Assembly: GCF_900103265.1 (NCBI RefSeq)
Contig: NZ_FMWX01000008.1
Location: forward strand, 162,071 to 226,070
DNA: 64,000 nucleotides
Reading direction: 5' to 3'
Source of the DNA: Sphingomonas sp. NFR15
GTDB taxonomy: Bacteria; Pseudomonadota; Alphaproteobacteria; Sphingomonadales; Sphingomonadaceae
Shown here: in pieces, positions 18,271 to 25,878 of the stretch
How positions within the stretch are numbered: position 1 is the stretch's first letter
How the letters are laid out: every line of letters begins with the position of its first letter
Notes under the pieces: generated by a model
Databases searched by the model: none
What the model was told of the DNA's origin: nothing
Seen by the model: the letters and a program-made list of their open reading frames with translations, nothing else
Made by a program: the position numbers and the translations under genes

Positions 18271-18602
18271 ACCAGAATGTCAGTTGAGCTCTGCTGTTTG
18301 CCCAGCGGGGGCATCCGAACCCTGCGAAACCGTGAGTAGCAGCATTTGAAAGGTATGGTGGGAAGCTGCCGTTCTACTCCACCCCATTTTATTCTTCTTG
18401 CAAAAAGGCTGGTGTGCGGAAGCGGATATTCAGCTTTTGAGGAGCATCAGTCGGCCAGTCGATGACTGCAATGAGGGCACCTTCCTGCCTGACAGCTCCT
18501 TGAAGAGCGAGCGGCAGGTTATAACGCAAGCTGTCGTTCTGGGCCCCACCGACCAGCGACGCTATTGGTCGAATCCTGCCGCTGAGCGGGCCGCGTGGCT
18601 AG
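18271..18602. other. Gap with decayed dispersed repeat
   Basis: No gene. 'GGAAGCGGATATTCAGC' near 18418 resembles 'GATAGCGGATGTTCAAC' near 61185, and other blocks recall the repeats at 47.2, 48.4, 52.3 and 61.2 kb. The right junction of the foreign segment lies between here and 18602. Confidence 0.45.
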
Positions 18603-18818
18603 CACCTAGCGAGTCAGGCCGTTGCCTCCTCCATCACGCCGGCGACGCCTGAGCATGGCCAAGCCATAGCGATTGCAGTTGAGCGTTTGCGCGAAGCCCG
18701 TACTTTGTTGCGCCAGGCGGGTGCCCGTCAGGCTGCCTCGGCCGCAGGCAAGGCGATCAGCAGCGCCCAGGGCGCTGCGCGTCATGTTCAGCATCGTATT
18801 CGGAGGACATGTGGATGA
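18603..18818 (+). pseudogene. 3' remnant of a backbone gene
   Basis: A frame open from just after a stop at 18600-18602 encodes about 71 residues without a usable start: an alanine-rich helical tail containing 'AIAVERLREARTLLRQAGARQAA' in its core and ending in 'RIRRTCG'. Its stop overlaps the next start (ATGA), as in an operon, which indicates the end of a real gene whose beginning was removed when the GH42 segment arrived. The parent protein is not identified. Confidence 0.5.
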
Positions 18819-19144
18819 GCCGTCACCATCTCCCGCCCAAGGCCGATCAGCCCCATGTCGTGCGCGCCACCATCGGTTGGGACCGGCCATTGCAGACGTT
18901 TTTCGCGCAGGTCTTCTTCGTCACGGAGGACGAGCCCGAGGAAGGAGAGGCTCTCATCTGGATCGGCACCGAGCCTGGCGAGCTGCTGACACCAGAGGCC
19001 GCGATCGCGATTGTCGAGCCGCATGCCATCGTCCCGGAAGATCTCGCCGCCAGGCTTGGGAACGAGATGCGCGAGACGATCGGCGTCAAGGACGGAACCC
19101 ACCAGGCCGCTGCGAAGCGTAGCCTTTTCGGATCGGTCCACTAG
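18815..19144 (+). CDS. Conserved plasmid hypothetical protein
   Basis: 109 residues from ATG 18815, chosen because GGAGGA lies eight bases upstream; ATG 18809 is possible. The sequence 'VVRATIGWDRPLQTFFAQVFF' followed by acidic 'EDEPEEGEALIWIGTEPGE' looks like a small beta-strand domain with no known motif. It overlaps the remnant before it and is not followed by a terminator. Function unknown. Confidence 0.65.
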   Translation: MSRHHLPPKADQPHVVRATIGWDRPLQTFFAQVFFVTEDEPEEGEALIWIGTEPGELLTPEAAIAIVEPHAIVPEDLAARLGNEMRETIGVKDGTHQAAAKRSLFGSVH

Positions 19145-19213
19145 CGAGCCACCTTGCCGGTTGGAGGTCGTCACTCTCGGATCACCGCACGATGGACTCG
19201 CAATCTCTGCTAT

Positions 19214-19241
19214 TTGTGCTATATGAATTAGAGGGTATAGC
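19214..19241 (+). promoter_or_regulatory. Promoter with overlapping inverted repeat for the RES toxin-antitoxin operon
   Basis: TTGTGC at 19214 and TATAGC at 19236 are separated by 16 bases, a good sigma-70-like pair. GCTATA (19218-19223) and TATAGC (19236-19241) form a perfect inverted repeat that overlaps both boxes, an arrangement that suits autorepression by the antitoxin. Confidence 0.6.
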
Positions 19242-19259
19242 GTAACTAGGATTTTACCG

Positions 19260-20045
19260 ATGGTAGCCGCATCCACTCTCGATACACAGGCCCGTGTCGG
19301 CACGCCGCGCCGGGCGCGGGGCAAGAAGCGCGCCTTCTACGCGTCCCCGCGGATCGCCGCGGCCGCCGCCGACAATGGTCATGTCGTGGTCGATTTTTCG
19401 ATTGGGCAGGACCCCGACAATCTCGTGGTCCTCAGAGAAGCACTCGCCGCGACTGCGTCCGAGGCCGCGCCCAGAGCGAGCGGAGCCAAGTTGCCGGCGG
19501 CCGCAGTCAAACTTCTCGCCACAGCATTCGAGAAGGTTGCCGCACGCTATCTCCAGGACAAATTCTCCACCGAGTTCGAAAAACTCATCTCGGAGTATCG
19601 GCTGATGCTCCGCGAGAATCTCGCGACGGGTGACGACGCGCAACTCAAGGCCGCGCTCAATCGGGCTCGCCTTCAGGAGCGGATCCTCGCGAGCACGCAG
19701 ATGGCGGATCAGGCCCAGGCCTGTGAGCTGCTCGGTCTCTCCGGCGCCAATCCGTCGGCCACGATGAAGCGCAAGGAGGAAAAGAACGAGCTGCTCCGCT
19801 TCACGGTCGATGGTCGAGCCGCCTATCCGCTGCTGCAGTTCGATGTCGAGGGTCGCCGGATTTATCCGGCTTTAAGCGAAATCATCGCCAGGAAGCCCGA
19901 TCATTGGACCAACTTTCGGCTGCTCCATTGGCTAACCCGGCCTCATCTCGATTTCGAGGACTCGCCTGGCGCGTCGCTTGGTAGTGAACCCGAGGCCGTG
20001 ATCGCCGCCTTCGAGCGTGAGATCGAGCCCGAGGTCCATGGCTGA
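19260..20045 (+). CDS. Antitoxin of a RES-type toxin-antitoxin pair (MbcA/ParS-like C-terminus)
   Basis: 261 residues. The N-terminus is basic and low in complexity. The middle is helical, with a possible helix-turn-helix in 'MADQAQACELLGLSGANPSA'. The C-terminal segment 'WTNFRLLHWLTRPHLDFEDSP' followed by 'LGSEPEAVIAAFEREI' fits the toxin-binding part of Xre/MbcA/ParS antitoxins that pair with RES toxins, though this protein is longer than the usual 150 residues. The stop overlaps the toxin start (TGATG). It should neutralise the next gene product and repress the operon through the inverted repeat upstream. Confidence 0.65.
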   Translation: MVAASTLDTQARVGTPRRARGKKRAFYASPRIAAAAADNGHVVVDFSIGQDPDNLVVLREALAATASEAAPRASGAKLPAAAVKLLATAFEKVAARYLQDKFSTEFEKLISEYRLMLRENLATGDDAQLKAALNRARLQERILASTQMADQAQACELLGLSGANPSATMKRKEEKNELLRFTVDGRAAYPLLQFDVEGRRIYPALSEIIARKPDHWTNFRLLHWLTRPHLDFEDSPGASLGSEPEAVIAAFEREIEPEVHG

Positions 20046-20716
20046 TGCGGATCAGTCTGAAAATCCCCAACCCAGCCACGATGAAGGTTGGGAAGGAGGA
20101 CTATCATCTGCTCAAGGCCGGGACCGAACTCCATCGCGTTCATCTCGATGCGTTCGGCCCCGTCGAGTTCAACGGCACCGACAAGGGAAACGCTCGCTTT
20201 TCGCCGATCCGCGATGCTGGCGGCTCCGTCATTCCGACCATCTATGCGGCGCAATCGTTCGAATGTGCCGCATGTGAGATCATCCTGCGCTGCCCTGACA
20301 GCCCGCAGCGTAACCGCACGAAGGTCGCGCCACCCGAGATCGTCTATCCCAATGACTATCGGCTACACGCCCACAGTCATGTGCGCACGAAACACGACCT
20401 GAGCCTGGTCAGCATCACGACGACGGGTCAACGCAAGATCGGCGTGAATGGCAACGCTCTCCTGGCTGGTCCGCGCAGCACCTACCCCGTCACACGGGCC
20501 TGGGCGGAAAAGATTCACGCCGCCTGTCCGTCTGCCCAAGGGCTCTATTATACCTCTTACCAATATGGTCCCGAGTTCGCGGTGATCCTGTTCGGCGATC
20601 GCGTGCCTGCTGATATCCTTGATGGCTTGAGCAAGCGCGCTATCGCCGATCCCATCTGCCATGATGAAATCCAGAAGCTCGCGGCCAGCCTCTCGATCGA
20701 TTACGAAGATATCTGA
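20045..20716 (+). CDS. RES-domain toxin, predicted NAD+-degrading enzyme
   Basis: 223 residues. RES signature in order: Arg in 'LHRVH', 'ARFSP', Tyr in 'IPTIYAAQSFECAACEIIL' with the conserved Glu, then 'LVSITTTGQRKIG', 'YPVTRAWAEKIHAA', and the C-terminal 'GLYYTSYQYGPEFAVILF'. Characterised RES toxins consume NAD+ and stop growth until the antitoxin is restored. Here the final conserved Ser/His region is 'YTSYQYG'. Coupling to the upstream antitoxin gene supports a type II pair that stabilises the element or gives abortive defence. Family assignment is strong. Confidence 0.8.
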   Translation: MRISLKIPNPATMKVGKEDYHLLKAGTELHRVHLDAFGPVEFNGTDKGNARFSPIRDAGGSVIPTIYAAQSFECAACEIILRCPDSPQRNRTKVAPPEIVYPNDYRLHAHSHVRTKHDLSLVSITTTGQRKIGVNGNALLAGPRSTYPVTRAWAEKIHAACPSAQGLYYTSYQYGPEFAVILFGDRVPADILDGLSKRAIADPICHDEIQKLAASLSIDYEDI

Positions 20717-20736
20717 GTTCAGCGGGGAGAGCGTCG

Positions 20737-21057
20737 ATGACCTCCGTTCCGACCGACTATGATTCAGCGCGGGCCGCGCTGACCCGGCTGATCCCGATCG
20801 CGATGAGCGACACCGGGCAGTCGAAGCGCGTCGCCGATTTTCTGATGGCCTGGTGGAACGGGCCCGACCTCGGCCACTTCCAGATAGCCGATATCTTCGG
20901 GCTCGACGTCGCGATCGCCAACGACATCACGACCGTCATCGGCTTCCTGGGCCAGAACGATCGCGGCGCGGTCTATATCGACAGCCTCGGATTCGCCGAG
21001 GAGATGCAGGACATCATCGCCCTATGGCGCTCGCCGGCGTCGCGGTCGGGGGCCTGA
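20737..21057 (+). CDS. Conserved plasmid protein, DUF7673-like
   Basis: 106 residues, 20 bases after the toxin gene, with GGGGAGAG as ribosome site. Pattern 'ADFLMAWWNGPDLGHFQIADIFGLDVAIANDI' matches a small all-helical family that I recall as DUF7673, common on proteobacterial plasmids and of unknown role. No membrane segment. Confidence 0.65.
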   Translation: MTSVPTDYDSARAALTRLIPIAMSDTGQSKRVADFLMAWWNGPDLGHFQIADIFGLDVAIANDITTVIGFLGQNDRGAVYIDSLGFAEEMQDIIALWRSPASRSGA

Positions 21058-21087
21058 GACCCGGGACATAGATGACGTGGAACGACC

Positions 21088-21151
21088 CGACGGCGCCGCA
21101 GTGGCGCCGTCGGAGCGGCGCTGGCGCGCCTTACTCGGCCGAACGGCCGAG
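21088..21151 (+). repeat. Two perfect hairpins in the leader of the DUF736 gene
   Basis: Arms 21088-21097 / 21103-21112 (10 bases, loop 5) and 21134-21141 / 21144-21151 (8 bases, loop 2). Neither is followed by a T run, so they are not simple terminators. They may stabilise or attenuate the downstream message. Confidence 0.55.
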
Positions 21152-21218
21152 GAGAGGAGCGGGGTGAGAGAAGGTGTTCGGACAAGGGGTTCGAGCGAAC
21201 TTTCTCAGGAGACGACCC

Positions 21219-21725
21219 ATGAACATCGGCACCATCACCCAGAACGCCAGCGGCACCTACACCGGCAAGATTTCGACCCTCACTCTCGCCATCGTGATCG
21301 CGCTGCGCACCGTCCAGTCCGCCAATCCGCGCGCTCCCAAGTTCGAGATCCTCGCGCTCTCGGCCGCCCGTCAATGGGTCCAGGTCGGATCGCTGTTCGA
21401 ACTGTCGTCCAACTCTACCGGCGAGAGCTTCCTCAATGGCAAAATCGAGGATCCCAGCCTCGACAAGCCGCTCTACATCTCGGCCTTCCGCCAGGAAGAC
21501 GGCTCGTACAACGTCGTCTGGTCCCGTCCGACCCGCCGGCGCGACGCGCCCACCGACACGGTTGCCGCCGACGACAGTCTGCCGCCGCTGCCGGGTGCCG
21601 GCGAAACCGCTCCGCCCACTTCCGGTGACGGTCTGGGCGAGTCCTCGGCCGAAGGCGCTTTCGGCAGCGAAGCGCCGGCTGGTGGCGGTCGTCGCCGTGG
21701 TCGCACGCCGGAAATGGCTGACTGA
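21219..21725 (+). CDS. DUF736-family plasmid protein with extended tail
   Basis: 168 residues from ATG 21219 (AGGAGA upstream); the open frame from 21174 is leader. The first 105 residues are the DUF736 fold: 'IGTITQNASGTYTGKISTL', 'PKFEILA', 'QWVQVGSLFEL', and 'DDPSLDKPLY'-like 'EDPSLDKPLYISAF' ending 'YNVVWSRP'. DUF736 proteins are highly expressed plasmid proteins, possibly single-strand-DNA associated. The remaining 60 residues form an acidic, proline and glycine-rich tail ending in basic 'GGGRRRGRTPEMAD', which is longer than the usual member. Own leader and a strong terminator imply a monocistronic unit. Confidence 0.82.
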   Translation: MNIGTITQNASGTYTGKISTLTLAIVIALRTVQSANPRAPKFEILALSAARQWVQVGSLFELSSNSTGESFLNGKIEDPSLDKPLYISAFRQEDGSYNVVWSRPTRRRDAPTDTVAADDSLPPLPGAGETAPPTSGDGLGESSAEGAFGSEAPAGGGRRRGRTPEMAD

Positions 21726-21746
21726 GCCTCAACCGCCCCTCTCTCC

Positions 21747-21784
21747 GGCCCGCTTCGCCTTCCTCGCGAAGCGGGCCCTTTTTT
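21747..21784 (+). terminator. Rho-independent terminator after the DUF736 gene
   Basis: Perfect 12-base arms GGCCCGCTTCGC / GCGAAGCGGGCC around a 7-base loop, followed by CTTTTTTCGTTTT. Confidence 0.9.
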
Positions 21785-21887
21785 CGTTTTGATTGGCCCG
21801 ATCTGATCATTTCCCAAGAACTGAATTGCAGCAGCGCGACATGTAGTTACCTATCCTTGTGTCGACTTAGGGGACACGGCGCAGGGC

Positions 21888-23111
21888 ATGCAAATCGCAC
21901 TATTGGAAGCAAAGGCCATTGCGCGTCGTCTGGCGGCGCTCATCGAAAAGCACGAGCAGATCTCCATTGCCGTTGCCTGGGGCGAGCTGACTGGCGTCGC
22001 CGAAGCGCTGCTCGCCAATGCCGCCAAGTTCGAGTCCGTCTTGCTAGGTGTTGATTTCTCGGCCACCGACCCGGACCTGATCGACCGCCTCGTTGACGTG
22101 CCCAATGCCTACGTCGCGAAGAACCGGCCCGGCTGTTTCCATCCGAAGATCTTCTACTTTCAGTCGGGTGCCAAGGCCGAGGCGATCGTCGGCAGCGCCA
22201 ACTTCACCAAGGGCGGCCTCGGAAAGAACCTTGAGGCCAGCGTGCATGTCAAAGGCCTGGCTGAGGATCCGTTCTCCCAGCAGGTTCGCGATCAGCTCGG
22301 GAGCTATGCACCTCTCCATCGTCCGGTCACCAAGGTCCTCGCCGCGAGCTATAGGCGTCAGGCCAAGGCCGTGAACCAAACGCCCAGACCCAAGAATCCT
22401 GTCCTGCCCGACGACGACGGCGATCAGTGGCCGCGTCTCAACTCGCCGCTTGCCGTCATGTCTTGGACCGAGTTCGTCAAACTCGTCCGCAAGGACAAGC
22501 GCCCCCTCAAGAAGCGCATGGGCCTCATCCGCGAGGTCCAGAAGATGTTCGCCAAGAGCGACTCCTTTGCTGATCTCTCCGTTGCCGAATGGAAAGCCGT
22601 GGCAGGGCTTCTCGGCGCCGCCGAGGCCGAACAAGCGAAACTCGACGGGTTTGAGTGGGGATGGTTCGGCTCGATGAACAGGGCCACCGAGTTCGCGAAA
22701 GCCGTCGGGCTTCAGGCTTCAGCGATCGCGGAAGCCCTCGATCTCATTCCGAAGCGCGGGGATGTCACCGAAGATCAGTTCGACCAATACGCCAGGATAT
22801 TCAAACGCGCGCTTCCGAAATCGACTGCCGGCAATCCGATCGCGACCGCGACCCGCCTGCTCGCCATGAAGCGGCCTGACTTTTTCGTCTGTGTCGATGG
22901 CGCGAACAAGCTTGGCCTCTCCGAAGCGCTCGCCTTCAAGCGAACCATGCTATCGCTCGACAATTATTGGGCGTGGGTCATCGAACCAACCCATCAAGCG
23001 CCCTGGTACACGGCACCGCGTCCCGCCGATCGCGATCGCGACCTCTGGGATGCGAGGGCGGCCATGCTCGATTCCATTTACTACGCCCCGCCCAAACAGA
23101 CGGCGGCGTGA
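21888..23111 (+). CDS. Phospholipase D-like nuclease domain protein
   Basis: 407 residues. The N-terminal 140 residues form a single PLD-type domain: 'ISIAVAWGELTG', then 'CFHPKIFYF' (His-x-Lys) and 'AIVGSANFTKGGL' (Gly-Ser-x-Asn), the arrangement of NgoFVII/BfiI-type nucleases and of helicase-associated PLD domains. The acidic residue of the classical HKD motif is absent. The remainder is a helical region with no known motif, ending in a basic segment with 'ANKLGLSEALAFKR'. One PLD motif implies a dimer. The gene starts after a terminator and is followed at 29 bases by a GNAT-like gene, so the two form a cassette. DNA degradation is inferred. Confidence 0.72.
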   Translation: MQIALLEAKAIARRLAALIEKHEQISIAVAWGELTGVAEALLANAAKFESVLLGVDFSATDPDLIDRLVDVPNAYVAKNRPGCFHPKIFYFQSGAKAEAIVGSANFTKGGLGKNLEASVHVKGLAEDPFSQQVRDQLGSYAPLHRPVTKVLAASYRRQAKAVNQTPRPKNPVLPDDDGDQWPRLNSPLAVMSWTEFVKLVRKDKRPLKKRMGLIREVQKMFAKSDSFADLSVAEWKAVAGLLGAAEAEQAKLDGFEWGWFGSMNRATEFAKAVGLQASAIAEALDLIPKRGDVTEDQFDQYARIFKRALPKSTAGNPIATATRLLAMKRPDFFVCVDGANKLGLSEALAFKRTMLSLDNYWAWVIEPTHQAPWYTAPRPADRDRDLWDARAAMLDSIYYAPPKQTAA

Positions 23112-23140
23112 TTGCCCAAACCAGAGAACCGAGCGCTTGC

Positions 23141-23635
23141 ATGACTGAGGAAACCTACCCCTGGGCCGGCACCTTCACCGATCTCCCTGCCGCCGACCAG
23201 ATCGCCGTCGCGCAGCTCGTGGTGCGGGGCAAGGCCGTGATCGGGACCGTCGACGACCTCCTTGCCCGCCTCAGGCGGACCCGCTGCGTCGCGCTGTTAC
23301 GCGAGACTGTCGGCGATCGGATCGTCGCGGTCGCCGCCTGGAAGCAGCCGGCCGCGACCTATCGCCGCGGCAATTTCATGGCAGCCAGCGCGCCGATCGC
23401 CGGCTTCGAAAGTGCGCCCGAACTCGGCTATGTCGTGATCGCTCCCGACATGCGCGGCAAGCAGCTCTCCGGCGGCCTGGTCGATGCCATCGTCGCGCAG
23501 ATCACCGAGCCGACCTTCGCCACCACCGACAGCCCCACCATGCGCAACAACCTCAAGCGGTCCGGCTTCGCCCAGGTCGGGAACGAGTGGCAGGGCAAGA
23601 AGGGCATGCTCTCGCTCTGGACCATCACGCCCTGA
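23141..23635 (+). CDS. GNAT-fold acetyltransferase-like protein paired with the PLD protein
   Basis: 164 residues from ATG 23141. The pattern 'SAPELGYVVIAPDMRGKQLSGGLVDAI' matches the acetyl-CoA-binding strand and loop of GNAT enzymes (R-G-K-x-x-S-G in place of Q/R-x-x-G-x-G/A), followed by 'FATTDSPTMRNNLKRSGFAQVG', the usual 'N..m...l.k.GF' end. The close spacing to the PLD-like gene suggests a functional pair, perhaps an enzyme and its modifier or immunity. Substrate unknown. Confidence 0.7.
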   Translation: MTEETYPWAGTFTDLPAADQIAVAQLVVRGKAVIGTVDDLLARLRRTRCVALLRETVGDRIVAVAAWKQPAATYRRGNFMAASAPIAGFESAPELGYVVIAPDMRGKQLSGGLVDAIVAQITEPTFATTDSPTMRNNLKRSGFAQVGNEWQGKKGMLSLWTITP

Positions 23636-23881
23636 CCGGCCCGGTCGCCCGGACGATCCCTCGATCGATCCGGCGCCCTTCCTTCGCCTGTTCCTGACAC
23701 CTGCGGCGAGACGGTCCCGGCCCGCAACCCCCTCTGGTCGCCCGTGTTGCCGCTACGCGGCTGCCCGCACCAGCTCCCGCCGGGGGTTCCCCTTCGCTAC
23801 GCTCCGGTGCTGCCCGGTCCCGCACGCCGCTCTTCGGTGTCACCGGCGGGAAGGCCGCTGGATCAATCGAGGAGCACACCC
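23636..23881 (+). other. Structured leader of ssb
   Basis: About 246 bases without a gene, rich in short GC palindromes ('CCGGCGGGAAGGCCGCTGG'). It precedes ssb in the same manner as the long leaders before the DUF2493 gene and the 33460 gene, but lacks their shared blocks. Confidence 0.4.
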
Positions 23882-24202
23882 ATGAACAACGTCAATCTCG
23901 CCGGTAGGGTCGTCAAAGATCCCGAGACCCGCGGCAGCGTCACCACCCTGATCGTCGCCACCGACCGCCTGAAGTTGAAGGACGGCAAGTCCTATGTCGA
24001 CGAGGCCACCGGCTATACGGCGAAGGACACCGAGTTCCACAAGGTGACCTGCTTCAACGGTCTCTCCCGATCGGCGGCCTCCCGCAAGAAAGGCGATGTC
24101 GTCGCGATCACCGGCAGCCTCCATTATTCGAGCTGGGAGGACCGCGAAGGCATCACCCGCTACGGCTGCGAGATCCGGGCCGACAAGATCGACTTCTTTT
24201 GA
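23882..24202 (+). CDS. ssb: Single-stranded DNA-binding protein
   Basis: 106 residues from ATG 23882 (GAGGAG upstream). OB-fold order is clear: 'MNNVNLAGRVVKDPETR', 'TLIVATDRLK', 'DTEFHKVTCFNGLSRSAASRKKGDVVAITGSLHYSSWED' in pieces, ending 'IRADKIDFF'. It lacks the acidic C-terminal tip (DDxxPF) that chromosomal SSB uses to recruit partners, as many plasmid SSBs do. It would coat the transferred strand during conjugation. Confidence 0.85.
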   Translation: MNNVNLAGRVVKDPETRGSVTTLIVATDRLKLKDGKSYVDEATGYTAKDTEFHKVTCFNGLSRSAASRKKGDVVAITGSLHYSSWEDREGITRYGCEIRADKIDFF

Positions 24203-24209
24203 TCCGCAG

Positions 24210-24236
24210 GGGCGGCGCTCCGGCGCCGCCCATCGA
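24210..24236 (+). terminator. Terminator-like hairpin after ssb
   Basis: GGGCGGCGC / GCGCCGCCC with a four-base loop (24210-24231), then a weak T run; it lies between convergent genes and could serve both. Confidence 0.65.
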
Positions 24237-24247
24237 CCTTTTCATCA

Positions 24248-25411
24248 TTAAGCGGGCTCGTCCAGCATCTGCACCGCTGGCGCGTAGACCCAGCCTTCGG
24301 AGAGCTGGTTGGTCAAGAGATCGCGGTAAACCACGAGGCGCCATTTCCCTCGGGCGTCCTTGATCGCGAGCTGGGTTCCCTTGACCCCGTGCATCAACAC
24401 CGGGGCCTTTCCTTGCGGCTCGCGGCGGATCGCCGCGTCGCGCTTCAGTTGGGCCCGCGGCAAGCCGTCGACATAGGACGTGTCGGCGGCCTCGTCGGTC
24501 GCCACGATCTTGCCGAGCTTTTCCTCGACCGTTTCGATCTTGTTGGTCACTTCCTCAAAAGCCGCCTTCTCGACCGGCGACATCTCGGCCGGTACGACCA
24601 TGTGCCAGATCGCGAACGCCATCAGCAGCAGTTCGATCAACCTGAAGGCGCCGACCCCCTTCAGCTCTTTCACCGTGTTCCCCTGGAAGCCGGAGAAGAT
24701 GGTCTCAACAAGCGACAGGAATTGCGCAAAGAGGGTGAGGCTCTGCGTATGGCTGTCGGCCTGGCCCATCGCCTCGATCAGACCATGGGCTTCGAGGACC
24801 TGCTCGGCGACGATCGCAACAGTGCTCTTCGCCGCGACCTCCGCGCTCGCACGAAGGATTTGCATGTCGAGCAAGCGCGCCCGCTCGGCCGCAAGTTTGA
24901 GACCAGCAAGGCTCGGTGCAAAGCGGTCGCTCAGCAAGCGGAACTGCTCGCTCCATTTCGATGCGGCCGTCACCTTCTCGATGATCGACCGATTGGCATC
25001 GAACGTTTTGACGAGTTTCAGCACATCGGCACCCGCCGACGCGGCGAGAAGCTGCTGCGTGTTCAGGAGCCCGAGATCTTTCTGAGCGATTCCCCGCGCC
25101 GTGCTCTGTATCGCGAGCATCCAGGTCGGCGAGGATCGCGCCTGCAGCGCCGCGATGCTGGCAGAATGAAGCGTGCTGCTCGCGAGAGCGTTGCTGAGCA
25201 CACCGCTCCTCTGAAGGCTGGCAATCTGCGCCAGCACACCGGTCTTCTCCAGGTCGCGATAGGCCGCCAACGGTCCTTCGAGCGCCTTCATGCGCTGTTG
25301 CAGCTCATAGCCTGGCCCCCGCGCGAGCTTGAGCAAATCAGCCATCTCGCGCTGGCGCTTGTAGAGATCGTTGAGAGGGCTTCCTGGCCCAAAGGGGGTG
25401 TTCGTCGTCAT
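24248..25411 (-). CDS. Helical membrane-anchored protein with SH3-like C-terminus, unknown
   Basis: 387 residues from the ATG at 25411 ('MTTNTPFGPGSP'); the frame extends a further 17 codons upstream. Residues 1-230 are predicted to be long helices, rich in Ala, Leu, Gln and Arg, consistent with coiled coil. One membrane segment lies near residue 270 ('LIELLLMAFAIWHMVVP'). A short charged helix follows, then a C-terminal region 'APVLMHGVKGTQLAIKDARG' plus 'GWVYAPAVQML' typical of bacterial SH3 domains. It is transcribed against all its neighbours and is convergent with ssb. It may be a cell-envelope sensor or defence effector; no homologue is recognised. Confidence 0.6.
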   Translation of the reverse strand: MTTNTPFGPGSPLNDLYKRQREMADLLKLARGPGYELQQRMKALEGPLAAYRDLEKTGVLAQIASLQRSGVLSNALASSTLHSASIAALQARSSPTWMLAIQSTARGIAQKDLGLLNTQQLLAASAGADVLKLVKTFDANRSIIEKVTAASKWSEQFRLLSDRFAPSLAGLKLAAERARLLDMQILRASAEVAAKSTVAIVAEQVLEAHGLIEAMGQADSHTQSLTLFAQFLSLVETIFSGFQGNTVKELKGVGAFRLIELLLMAFAIWHMVVPAEMSPVEKAAFEEVTNKIETVEEKLGKIVATDEAADTSYVDGLPRAQLKRDAAIRREPQGKAPVLMHGVKGTQLAIKDARGKWRLVVYRDLLTNQLSEGWVYAPAVQMLDEPA

Positions 25412-25664
25412 GTCCGCCACTTGCCAGATTCGTGGGCAGCGTTCGACCAACATTCGCTGCACCAGAGTGAACCGGGGAAGGGGCGGGGCATCCCGTCCGG
25501 TGGACGGGCCCGGCGCTCTACTCGCCTTCGGCTCCCGGAGCCCCGGTTTCCGGGTCTCCGCCCTGCCGGGTGACGATCACCTTGCGGGGTCTGGGGGCAA
25601 GGGCAGTGCCCTAAAATATCTCTCTCTCTGACTTCCTAGATATGACGTGCGGGGATCCGTGCCC

Positions 25665-25813
25665 GTCAAGGATGAGCGGTCCCCCCCAATTTTCACGCCC
25701 CCGGTCCTCCGCTTCGCTTCGCACCGGACCCGAGAAAATCGGCTCCCCCGCTCCCCGCGTGGCGGCGTTAACCGGGGTCCGGCTGCGCCGGCTTCCCGGT
25801 GAACGTCCCTGAC
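25665..25813 (+). promoter_or_regulatory. Structured leader element, copy 1 (before DUF2493 gene)
   Basis: Conserved blocks in order: GTCAAGGA (25665), ATTTTC (25689), GAAAATC (25734), GGCTGCGCCGGC (25791), GTCCCTGAC (25805). ATTTTC and GAAAATC can pair. The same blocks, in the same order, occur at 33266-33401 before an unrelated gene. Confidence 0.6.
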
Positions 25814-25878
25814 CGCCCCGACCGCCGCACGTCGTGAGGAGAGCCTCATCGAGTTGATGAGATCCAACGGAGGCTATC

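Noticed and set aside
21088..21151. Terminators before the DUF736 gene
   Set aside because: Two perfect hairpins but no T run after either; kept as leader structure only.
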